Part shown: positions 1 through 12,500 of the stretch, piece by piece
How positions within the stretch are numbered: the stretch's first letter is position 1
How the letters are laid out: every line of letters starts with the position of its first letter
NCBI RefSeq assembly: GCF_001039355.2
Contig: NW_019775993.1
Span: 64,379 to 114,229, forward strand
DNA: 49,851 nt
Source: Lingula anatina
Lineage: Eukaryota > Brachiopoda > Lingulata > Lingulida > Lingulidae
Direction of reading: 5' to 3'
The notes under the pieces: generated by a model
Database searches by the model: none
What the model saw: the letters and a program-made list of their open reading frames with translations, nothing else
What the model was told of the DNA's origin: nothing
Translations under genes and position numbers: made by a program

Positions 1-226
1 TTAGTCTTAAAAGATCAAAATTACTGTGAAATACTTGTACCTTTCTGGACGAATGTGACTGATGCACTGATGATTCTTTCTATTGTCCCTTCATATGAAC
101 TGGATTTGAAAATGGTGTTTTGCACGTTATATTTGTATATATGAATTTTTACTGTTATTGTGTTTTTTTAGTATTTTCTGATATGACCAAGAGGAAAAAG
201 TGACATTTTATATTGCTCATTTTCAG
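1..226 (+). other. 3' end of an upstream intron
   Basis: This AT-rich non-coding stretch ends in a pyrimidine-rich tract and cag at 224-226, the acceptor for the first exon. That exon begins in phase 1, so a coding exon, presumably a short first-half MAM exon, must lie upstream of the window. No promoter is visible. Confidence 0.7.
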
Positions 227-559
227 CGGGTCAGATGGAGATCAGCTGTTCAGCTCAGCCAGGTGTGGCTAAGTTAGTGTACATGAAGCAACTGAATGTT
301 ACCACCTGCGCCATCATTGAAGCAGGAATGTTCAATGCCACGCCAGGAGACCATTTCCTAGTCATTGCACATGTCAGGGATGAACAAGGCAATGTAAACC
401 CGATGACCTTGGTGAATAGAACTGGAGGCCATGACTGGCATGAATGGTTTGACAGAGAAGTACCTCCTGGAACATTTAAGTTTGAGATCATTGGTGATTG
501 TCAAAGCTCTGGTTTCATGGTCATCAGTCAAGTTGGAGGATATGATGGACAGTGTGGTG
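227..559 (+). CDS. MAM-like module, second half only (partner exon upstream)
   Basis: Single phase 1-1 exon of 333 nt, about residues 1-111. It matches the C-terminal two thirds of a MAM domain. It has four cysteines (SCSAQ, TTC, GDC, DGQC), a W-containing GGHDWHEW strand and the [12 protein letters not shown] strand, and it ends near the final conserved Cys. Three N-glycosylation sequons are present (NVT, NAT, NRT). MAM domains mediate extracellular adhesion and homodimerisation in known proteins; here the assignment is by pattern, not a profile score. The first half of this module should be upstream of base 1. Confidence 0.82.
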
Positions 560-3500
560 GTAAGTTCCAAATCTGTGACCAACTTTTCAAAAGAACTTGA
601 GCCCAAAAATTGGTCTTAACATTTAGACTAACATTGAAGTCTTTCTTGGCTGGAGATAAATCAGTAAGTAATCCAGTGGAATTCAGGTCATGGAAACATG
701 GGTTCCCCTATGTGTGGTTTCCATGACTATGAAAAAAAAGAAATGAGACATGTTTATTGATTAAGCCCAAAATGGTCTGTATTCATTACTGGGCTATTTT
801 GGATTCTTCTCGAACTGAAGGTCATTATAATTTTAAACTGAAAGTTCTTTTGAGCAAAATGTTCATTAGCTTGAGAGTTGGATCATATATGATAATTATC
901 AAACACAGGCCAGAATACTGCCCTACCATAAGCTTACTGCCAACCCGGATGTAGGTCTTCATCAGACTGATGTTAGTAGATGTTGTTACTCACTAATCAC
1001 TAGGGCCACTATACCACCTAGCGTTCAGTGTGTAACAACATCTACTAACATTGCTCTGATGTCCAGGTTGGCCATAAGTGTTTTGGCTTATGTTTGATTA
1101 TTATCATATATAAAAGTTCTTTTGTATATAACTGGCTCCTGGTATTAACTTTAGAATATGGGTGTTACAGAATTAATAATGTCAAAATATGTCATTTGTC
1201 ATTCAATAAGTTGGGGTTTGTTGTGGTGATTAAAGCAAAAGCTAGGCAAAGACCTCAATCCCATAGACACCACTGGTCTATGTAGATTGACCCAACTCTG
1301 CAGGGACTCTTACTGAGTGCAATCAGCTCAACTGAATGACACATTTCCTCTTGTTTCCAATGTTCTCATATAATCACCAGTTTTTCTGTATTCTATTGAT
1401 TGCACTCTGTAAGAGTTCTTGCAGAGTGGGGCCTTATAGATAAATACTTATTTGTCTTAATGTTTGTTACATAAATATTGCCTGCACAATAGAATAGGAC
1501 CCTGGTTTTGGTTACTTTTTGAAACAATTTGAATACACTTAATTGATCAGATTATATTAATAAAACCTATGATTAGAGAGTCAGAAAAAATAGTTATTTG
1601 TGTTATACTTTGAAGATGTGATTATATGTGTGATAAACATTGATTTTTAACAAATTTTGTAGCCTTCCAAGGTCATCATAACATGGGTCCCCCTATGTGT
1701 GGATTCCGTGACTTTGAAGAACCATTGTGTGGAATGGAACAAGACCTAAATGATGATGGAGACTGGAATAATGACACACAAGGTAATTTATTGCTTTATT
1801 GATAACCTTGAAGATTTTTAATGTATTAAGCTACATTAGAGCTGCATGTTTTATGAAAGTATATATAACTCATAGCTATTCTCAAAGCTACTATGGGTTG
1901 CAGACAGGGTTAGACAAAAACTCCTAAATTACTTTCTTTACGTACATGTTTTGAGTAGAAGAAGAATCTTCATTGTTAACTGACTGAATTACTTTTTATT
2001 TACCAGTTATATTTGCACAATTGTCATTTTACTGATGACATGATAAATGCGATTGAAGGGGAAAAAATCTTTAATATAAAACCCCAAAAAAGTTTTTTTT
2101 TCAGTAATGGTACTTATTGTTATGTTTCAGCTGGTCGGTTAGACATCAGTTGCTCAGCTCTGCAGGGTGTGGCCAAGTTGTTGTACATGAAACAACTTAA
2201 TCATACCACCTGTGTCAACATTGAGGCTGGAATGTTCAATGCCACACCAGGAGACAAATTCATTGTCATTGCACATGTCAGAGATGAACAAGGCAATGTA
2301 TACCCAATGACCTTGGTGAATAGAACTGGAGGTCATGACTGGCATGAATGGTTTAAGAGTGAAGTGCCTCCTGGAACATTCAAGTTTGAGATCATTGGTG
2401 ACTGTAGTAGCTCTGGTTTCTTGGTCATCGATCAAGTTGGAGGATATGACGGAATGTGTAGAAGTAAGTTTCTTGATAACTTCTTTAATATAGAAAGGTA
2501 CATAGTTCTAATGTCTAGATATATCAACAGTATTTATATATTTATTATAATTGTTCAAAAAGTATGTAGTATTTTGAATATTTATCACAGCACTGTAGTA
2601 CTTGTTATTGAAAACATTGGTCTTTTCTTAGACAACTCATTCATAATTGTATCTTTTTTCTATTGGACTTTGCAAGGACATTGATGTTTGGCATTTGTAG
2701 GTTATGATGGGCATTCAGGTCCTGGAAACATGGGTCCCCCTATGTGTGGTTTCCATGACTATGAAGAACCATTGTGTGGAATGGAACAAGACATCAATGA
2801 TGACGGAGACTGGCATAATAACACACAAGGTAGATTTATGTTATTAATTTATTTTACAGTTTACTTGTAAGTATCTTTTTCATGTTTGCATTGTGGAAAA
2901 ATAAACTTGTAATTAGCACATCAAGAAATTTTCAATAATTGATGATTTTTATCTGTTTGCAAAGTCGCATGATACTGACTCCACCCTTGTTAATGTTTTT
3001 CACTTTTGTAACCGGAGCTTTGTTTGGTGCCTGCCAGCTACTTTATTTTAGTACAAGTACAATAATTACCCTTTGAACCCTGTGATGCAGCAACATGTTT
3101 TCAAGTCTACCATGCCAGTCACAGATGTACATAATAATTTATTGTTTCTGGAGAAGAGCAAATGATTTAGCTTACTGGTCTGCCTAACATTTGTTACTAG
3201 TGTGGTGAACTTCAATCAGAAGTTGCAGAAATTCAGATATGAGAGGCAGGCATATGTTGAAACTTGACAATGAAAATTTGGCCGACCATTGGGCTGTCAT
3301 AAGGAACATTTAATAAGAAATTCAGCAGCATCTGTTCTATGTTCAGATTGATTAATTTCAAAATAGGAATATGTTAAACCATTGCTTCTCTTCTGAATAT
3401 TAATTGAAGATTACGTAGTCTGATGAGAATTGCTCATTTTCTTTATTTTTATAATTTTGTAACGTTTCAGCAGGCCAGTTAGAAATCAGTTGTTCAGCTC

Positions 3501-6500
3501 TACAAGGTGTTGCCAAGTTGTTGTACATGAAGCAACTTAATCATACCACCTGTGTCAACATTGAGGCTGGAATGTTCAAGGCCACACCAGGAGACAAATT
3601 CCTTGTCATTGCACATGTCAGAGATGAACAAGGCAACGTATACCCAATGACCTTGGTGAATAGAACTGGAAGCCATGACTGGTTGGAATGGTTTTCCAGA
3701 GAAGTGCCTCCTGGAACATTCAAGTTTGAGATCATTGGTGATTGTCGTAGCTCTGGTTTCTTGGTCATCAATCAAGTTGGAGGATATGATGGACAGTGTG
3801 GTGGTAAGTTTTTGTTCACATATGAATTCGGCTCTTAAACAGCATGAATTGTTTCATTATATGTATCACATATTTGAAAAGATTTCTAAAATGAATATCT
3901 ATTTATTTTTCAGTAAAGCTGTTCTCATAAAGTAAAAAATCCTATCCTTGTTTGATGTAATTTACATGAATTTTGAAAAAAAGGGGAATGTAGAGAAATT
4001 TGAACAACAGCATAAAGGTATCCAAATCATGGACTTATTTCTGAATTTATTATTCAATATTGGTTTTTATCTTAATTGAGGCTTGAGAGAATTATTGCAA
4101 TGTATTATTTGTAGGCTATGGTGGTCATTCAGGTCATCGTAACATGGGTCCCCCTATGTGTGGTTTCCATGACTATGAAGAACCATTGTGTGGAATGGAA
4201 CAAGACCTCAATGATGATGGAGACTGGCATAATAACTCACAGGGTAATTTTCAATAACCATTGTAATGATTTTTTACCATTTTTTACAAGCTGCCATTTT
4301 GAAAAAAAGTCAGAATATTGCAATTATATAATTTCATTAATAGATTTTACTAGTTAGAGGCACTGTATGGATTTAATTTGATTATTTGTCTATGTACTGA
4401 CTGGCAAAAGAAATCGGTCATGTCAGGAACCTTACCATTTTTGAGATAATTAAAATTTGAGTCCACAGAACAGGTGGGCAAAATCCAGCTTTGTAAATGA
4501 ATGCAGTAACTGAATATTTATAAAAACCATTGCAATTTTAAATGTTTCAGCTGGCCAGTTAGAAATCAGTTGTTCAGCTCTACAAGGTGTGGCCAAGTTG
4601 TTGTACATGAAGCAACTTAATCATACCACTTGTGTCAACATTGAGGCTGGAATGTTCAATGCCACACCAGGAGACAAATTCCTTGTCATTGCACATGTCA
4701 GAGATGAACAAGGCAACGTTTACCCAATGACCTTGGTTAACAGAACTGGAGGCCATGACTGGTTTGAATGGTTTGACAGAGAAGTGCCTCCTGGAACATT
4801 CAAGTTTGAAATTATTGGTGATTGTCGTAGCTCTGGTTTCATGGCCATCAATCAAGTTGGAGGATATGATGGACAGTGTGGTGGTACGTTTTTAATAGCA
4901 TGCTCTTTGAAATGTCAAACTTATTTGAATTAAACTTTTCAAAATGAGTGCATAAATATTTGCATTATAGTTGCTTTGAAAATGTTAACCTGATGTGAAA
5001 TATATATTTACTTTATTTTAAGTAAAAAAATTGGTATAAAACATTGTTCAATTTTATAGAAAGGTATTAAAAACCTACCCTGAGTGTCAGAGCAACGTAA
5101 AAGCTAGCTTGCTAAATATACCTTGTGGTGGAGTCGCTTTTACTAGCACTGAAGACCAGCGACCATGTTAGGTTTCCATCAATCAAACAGAACTGCTCTG
5201 CAGTGAATCTGCAGTTGAATGTCATCAGATCAAAATAAAACGTAAAACAAATTTAATTCTGCTTTAAAGTGAAAAAATAAATAATATTCTTCGGAAAGAA
5301 AAGATATATCCAATGTTTTTGTATTTTTTGCTTATCAAAGAACATTTAGTCCTGAAATATACACGTGCACAATACATGTGCTTGCCGTGTGCCAAATTTG
5401 ACAGCTACACTGTATGCCCGATACCACTATAAGGGCTGCGCAATGGCTACACGAAAATAAGTTTTTACAGCAGAATGTTGCTTGTATTGTGGCACTGACC
5501 TTCGACTGCAAAATATTTTCATTTCAAACTTCTAACTCTGCGCCAGGCACTTTAATTGCTTCTTGTCTCGCCTGCACGAGACTTCAGCGCAAGGCGGGAA
5601 AGGCAGCTCCAGGCGGCCAAACCTGTGACGTACGAGACTTATGACTTCCTAATATGGATCCAGGCGGACACAGCTGTGACGTGTGACTTCCAAATATGGA
5701 AGCGCCCCAGGCAGAATTTTGAAGAAGAACGCCCCCGAGTTGCCACTGTTCGCTAGAGCCTGGTATTGCTACTATGGGATATATATGAAATCAAGATCGA
5801 GCTGGCAATACCGGAATCTAGAACCTAGGGTATAAAAACCCAATGTGGTTTATAAATACTGAACATATCAGTGCAATTTTTTTTTTTTTGGGGGGGGGGG
5901 GTAGTATTTATTTATTTTTTTTAACTTTGAGACTTTTTCTTCCTTGTAGGCTATGGAGGACATTCAGGTGGCTATGGTGGTCATTCAGGTGGCTATGGTG
6001 GTCATTCAGGCCATGGAAACATGTGTCCTTCTATGTGTGGTTTCCATGACTATGAAGAGCCATTGTGTGGAATGGAACAAGACTTCAATGATGATGGAGA
6101 CTGGCATAATGACACACAAGGTAGATATTAATAACCATTATGGTGATTTTGTTGTTTATAAATTTGTAACATACTGCCATTTTGAAGAGAATTTCACATA
6201 TTTCAGTAATACTACTTTATTGATTGATTTATCAAATTGTGAGATATTATTATGGTTTTTAAGGATACAATTGATTTTTTTTCTGTGTATTTATTGGTAG
6301 GTCGAGATATTGGTCATGGCAGGTAACTTACCTTTTTGAAATAATTAAAATTAGAGTTGACAGAACAGGTCAGCAAAGTGGGACTTTGAAAAGGCTTGCG
6401 ATAACTGAATATTGATGGGAATTTTAAAAATAATTTTAAAAAATTAAAAAATTTTTCAGCTGGCCAGTTGCAAATCAGTTGTTCAGCTCTGCAAGGTGTG

Positions 6501-9500
6501 GCCAAGTTGTTGTACATGAAGCAACTTAATTTTACAACTTGTGTCAACATTGAGGCTGGAATGTTCAATGCCACACCAGGAGATAAATTCCTTGTCATTG
6601 CACATGTCAGAGATGAACAAGGCAACGTATACCCAATGACCTTAGTCAATAGAACTGGCGGCCATGACTGGTTTGAATGGTTTAAGAGTGAAGTGCCTCC
6701 TGGAACATTCAAGTTTGAGATCATTGGTGATTGTCATAGCTCTGGTTTCATGGCCATCAATCAAGTTGGAGGATATGATGGACAGTGTGGTGGTAATTTT
6801 TAAAATAGCATTTTCTTTGAAATGTTAAACTTATTTGAATAAAACTTTTCAAAAATGAATGCATAAATATTTGCATTATAGTTGCTTTGAAAATGGAAAC
6901 CTGATGTGAAATATTTATTTACTTTATTTCGAGTAATAAAATTGGTATAAAACATTGTTCAATTTTATATAAAGGTATTAAAAATCCAAAGTGGTTTATA
7001 AATAATGAATATATCAGTGCTATTGATTTTTTGGGGGTAGTATTTATTCAGATTTATCTTTTTTTAATTTTGAGACTCTTTCTTCCTTGTAGGCTATGGC
7101 GGACATTCAGGTGGCTATGGTGGTCATTCAGGTCATGGAAACATGGGTCCCCCTATGTGTGGTTTCCATGACTATGAAGAGCCATTGTGTGGAATGGAAC
7201 AAGACATCAATGATGATGGAGACTGGCATAATGACACACAAGGTAGATATTAATAACCATAATGATGATTGTTGTTTATAAATTTGTAACATTTGTCTGT
7301 GTATTTATTGGTAGGAGATATTGGTCATGGCAGGTAACTTACCTTTTTGAAATAATTAAAATTAGAGTTGACAGAACAGGTCAGCAAAGTGGGACTTTGA
7401 AAAGGCTTGCAATAACTGAAAATTGATAAAATAATTGGAATTTTAAAAAAATTTTAAAAAATTTTAATTTTTCAGAGGGCCGGTTGCAAATCAGTTGTTC
7501 AGCTCTGCAAGGTGTGGCCAAGTTGTTGTACATGAAGCAACTTAATTTTACAACTTGTGTCAACATTGAGGCTGGAATGTACAATGCCACACCAGGAGAT
7601 AAATTCCTTGTCATTGCACATGTCAGAGATGAACAAGGCAACGTATACCCAATGACCTTAGTCAATAGAACTGGAGGCCATGACTGGTTTGAATGGTTTA
7701 AGAGTGAAGTACCTGCTGGAACATTCAAGTTTGAGATCATTGGTGATTGTCGTAGCTCTGGTTTCATGGCCATCAATCAAGTTGGAGGATATGATGGACA
7801 ATGCATGGGTAAGGAATCAAAATGTTATTGCTTTTTAACAGCAATCTTAGTTTCATACAATCTTTATAGTTCTGGACATTCAGGTGGCTACATAGGTCAT
7901 TATAATGTGGCTCCCCCTATGTGTGGTTTCCATGACTGTGAAGAAACATTGTGTGAATTGGAACGTGACCTCAAAGTTATACTTTGGTTAAGAAAATGAT
8001 AAAGTTGGGTTGACACCATTGAATGTGAATTACTGATCTTCTTGATTTCATGGGCCTATGGAAAAGCAAATTATTGGCATAATGATTTTGATATCAAAAC
8101 ATATCTGTCACTGGCAGTCACCAAGCCAAACTCTAGAGTGTCAAGATAATTACATCAAAAGGCCTTGTCACCTCAGTGTCATCACTAGGGTACCATTAAA
8201 AAAACTGCATCTGGCTTCATTATTTTTGAACATATTTGTATATTGATGATTCAACATCAAGTATGGGGGTTTTTCTTGCTGACTTTGTCTCTCTACAGTG
8301 TTTACTATTAATTTGTCCAGTCTATGTTGAAACATCAATTTGTGCCCTGATCTTTGTACACAAAATTGTGATGTACAAAAGTTATAAATATAAGACTACA
8401 TTGTACTTGAGTATCTTTTTGGTTCTTTTTATATTTTATTGACAAATTTTAATGTAATGACAGATTAGACATACATGTTTTATTTGGACATAACAATGTC
8501 TGATAATTTATTACAATTTTTTCACTTTTAAAGACTTTGGTGGCCATTCAGGCCATGGACACATGGGTCCCCCTATGTGTGGTTTCCATGACTATGAAGA
8601 ACCATTGTGTGGAATGGAACAAGACCTCAATGATGATGGAGACTGGCATAATGACACACAAGGTGATGATTTATTAATAATTTTGTAATATTCTACATTG
8701 TGATTCGATTATGTTGGTCGTAGGGAAAATACAGAATGTTTTCATTGATTCATTATGGCATATTATGAGCTGCGGTATAGGATGAAGAACATGTCATATA
8801 TACTCATTTATTTGATGGTAAAGAGAATTCACCTTGTAAAGTAGCCTACTCTTTTAAACATTGATTTTTACAATGAAATGGGAGGTGGACAACTAGTATA
8901 GAAAGGTATTTGTATTTTATTTTAGATATTTAACTCAGAATAAAATATGTATTGTTTCAGCTGGCCATTTAGGAATCAGTTGTTCAGCTCTACAAGGTGT
9001 TGCCAAGTTGTTGTACATGAAGCAACTTAATTTCACAACTTGTGTCAACATTGAAGCTGGCATGTACAATGCCACACCAGGAGACAAATTCCTTGTCATT
9101 GCACATGTCAGAGATGAACAAGGCAACGTAAACCCAATGACCTTAGTCAATAGAACTGGAGGTCATGACTGGTTTGAATGGTTTAAGAGTGAAGTACCTG
9201 CTGGAACATTCAAGTTTGAGATCATTGGTGATTGTCATAGCTCTGGTTTCATGGCCATCAATCAAGTTGGAGGATATGATGGACAATGCATGGGTAAGGA
9301 ATCAAAATATTATTGCATTTAAATAGCAATCTTAGTTTCATACAATCTTTATAGTTGTGGACATTCAGGTGGCTACATAGGTCATTATATTGTGGCTCCC
9401 CCTATGTGTGGTTTCCATGGCTACGAAGAACCATCATGTTGAATGGAACATGAAATCAAATTGATACTCCTGTCAAGCAAATGATAGGGCCAGCTGGACA

Positions 9501-12500
9501 CTATTGATTTTTAATTGCTGGTCCTCTTTATTTCATGAGCCTATGGGATAGCAAATCATTGACATTTTGATATCAAAACATATCTGTCACTGGCAGTCAC
9601 CAAGCCAATCACTAGAGTATCAAGCTTGTGACATCAAATGACCCTATCATCTAGGTACCATCAACTAGGTACCATTACTTAAAAAAGAAATAAATGCATC
9701 TGTATTATTTGTTTATTGATTATTGATTATTTTGTCCACTCTGATATTTGCACACATCTTTGTTATGTAAAAAGCCATAAATATAAGGTAATTTGGGGAG
9801 CTTATTCATCAGTTTGATTTTCATTGATAAATTTGAATATATTGACAAACAAAACATGCAGTTTTTATGGGGACATTATGATGTTTGATATTTATAATTA
9901 CAAATTATTTTTTTCATTTTAATTTGAAGACTTCGGTGGACATTCAGGCCATGACAACATGGGTCCCTCTATGTGTGGTTTCCATGACTATGAAACACCA
10001 TTTTGTGGAATGGAACAAGACCTCAATGATGATGGAGACTGGCATAATGACACACAATGTAAGTTTTTTACTGTGATGATTTTTAAGATATTTTTTTTAT
10101 CATAGGAATCTTCATTTTGATATGACAATTGTTGAAGTAAGCAAAAGGCAGAATGTTTTCAATGATTAAAAATTATAGATATTGTGAGATGCTGTCAAAG
10201 CAGAACAATATGAATGTGAGTTGGGGGACAAGATTACTATTAACTAGTATGGAAAGGTATCTGGATTCTTTATATTAGATATTAAATAAGAATAAAACAT
10301 ATTGTTTCAGTGGGACATGTGGGAATGAGTTGTTCAGCTTTCCAAGGTGTTGCGAAGTTGTTGCATATGGAACAACTTAATCATACCACCTGTGTCAACA
10401 TTGAAGCTGGCATGTTCAATGCCACACCAGGAGAGAAATTCATTGTCATTGCACATGTCAGGGATGAACAAGGCAATGTGAACCCAATGACCTTGGTGAA
10501 TAGAACTGGAGGCCATGACTGGTATGAGTGGTTTTCCAGAGAAGTGCCTCCTGGAACGTTCAAGTTTGAAATTATTGGTGAATGTCGTAGCTCTGGTTTC
10601 ATGTTCATCAATCAAGTTGGAGGATATGATGGACAGTGTGGTGGTAAGTTATGTTTTGATAATGTTGCTGTACACAATTTAGATAAAGATTATAATACTA
10701 AGAGAAACTGTTACAGACTTTGTGCTAGCCAGGATGAAAATGAAACTTAGAAATTAAGCAGCTTTTTTTGTTTTTTTTTTATTTGTTTATCACTGCATGG
10801 AATCTTCCTTCCATAGATTTTTGAATTTGTAATGTAAAAAGAAATTTCTCTCATCTAGATACATGCCCATTATCTCAAAATTTAAATATATAAGACTATT
10901 CATGTTAAAAAAATATGTTTTTGTTGTCTGCTGGACCATGTCGATTTATTCAATTTAAATCTTTAAATTAAGTTTTCTTATGCAAGCTCTTAAATTGGAA
11001 ATGATTTCTTGATTTCTTTTTTTTATGGCCACTTTAACAACATGGTATCATTACATTTGTGGGAGAACATAATTGTGATTTTTGTTTATTGTCAGAGTCA
11101 GACATTTTATATATTAATAATATTTGGCAACAAATGATACCCTTCCACCAAAAAAAAAAAATGCTAATTTTTAAACTCAATTTATATACTGGTATTCTGT
11201 TCTCCCATTTCTTTTCAGCATATGGAGGCCATGGAGGCCATGGTGGGTACTATGCACAAACAAAAGAGTGGTGCTACCCAGGATTTCTGGATGGAGTGGA
11301 TATGCGACATGGACATGATAGGCCCCCTGTCTGTATGCTTAGCCAACATGAAAGCTGTAATCTCGTACAAGATCAGAGGCATGATGACTTTGACTGGACC
11401 ACTCCCCAAAATGACGGTTAGCATTGGTGTTAATTATTCTGTGTCTTTTCATTTCATTGGTGTTTATCTCTGTGTTCATCTCATTGGTGTTAATCTCTGT
11501 TAATCTTGGTGGAGTTTTAAGAAAAATGTGACCTTTTAAAGGTGATGTAGAAATTGCTCACAAGTAGGGTTATGAAAGTTGATTATAGATAAATTTAGAA
11601 ATATCTACTTTTCCTTATTACTGAGAATTTTCTTTATCTTTTCAGTTACTGATTACATACACATGACACAAACACTGTGTATTCATTGAATCTGATTAGC
11701 ATGTCCTAGATCTATGAGAGTTCTCTTTATAAGATGGATTTTTTTTTCTAAAATTCAAATAATTTATTCAAACTTTTTTCTTGGTCACAGGAGAGTTCTA
11801 CGCCCTTGATTGCAGTAATCATAACCCTGGTGACAGGGCGGCTTTGAACTTGAGAGAAATATTCAATGTGGGCGGTCCTACATGTGGTTTTGTTCTCTAC
11901 ACTGCCCTGACGGACTCCCCCGTGGATCTCATGGTGGTGAACCATGGCCCCAATGGTCCAGAGATTCTCTACAACATCTCGCGTGGTGTCATACCACAGG
12001 CTCATCTCGAGAGGCACATGGGCAACATGACGATGAACTATGCCATGGTGGACTTCCCACCTGGCCAATACAACCTCAGCTTTGTTGGGGCATGTGGAGC
12101 AGGACCAGGTGTACACATGGTATTGCTGGGACTTGGAAGTTCACCAAATACCACATGTGATGGTAATTATAATATGTATATGTAGAATACATTTATTCTC
12201 TTTTGTTTTAACTGTGAAACTAAAGTGTGTGTGTATGTAGGGGGAGGGGGCAAAGCTCTTTCTTGGAAATTATCCACAAAATTAGAGGGATGAACCTATG
12301 CTTTCAACAATATCAGCAGTGATAGAATAAATAAAACTAAAGAATAAGTGAATAAATAAACAGCATAATGAGGGAAAGTAAAAATAAAAAAAGTGTTTTA
12401 ACATTTCCCTTTTTGTATACTAATATTCACTTATAGAAAAATTCAGCAATTCTAACAATTGCAAAATAACAAATAATATTTTATATTTTATTTTCAGAAT

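Noticed and set aside
5414-5756. Two overlapping open frames inside the 750-bp insertion
   Set aside because: Short, overlapping, with no recognisable motif; the insertion looks non-coding.
7870-7999. Read-through of the exon at 7476 into the relic as an alternative C-terminus
   Set aside because: A frame does run through the intron to 7999, but the donor at 7809 is strong and identical in all paralogues, and no polyA signal follows.
3500-10615. Repeated minus-strand open frames of 70-136 codons over each long MAM exon
   Set aside because: Antisense shadows of the conserved + strand exons; they recur only because the exons are near-identical.
10643-11219. Possible gene boundary between the homogeneous MAM-like array and the diverged modules
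   Set aside because: No stop codon, polyA signal or new start is needed; the donor at 10644 and acceptor at 11218 join in matching phase 1, and the next exon is again a MAM opening.
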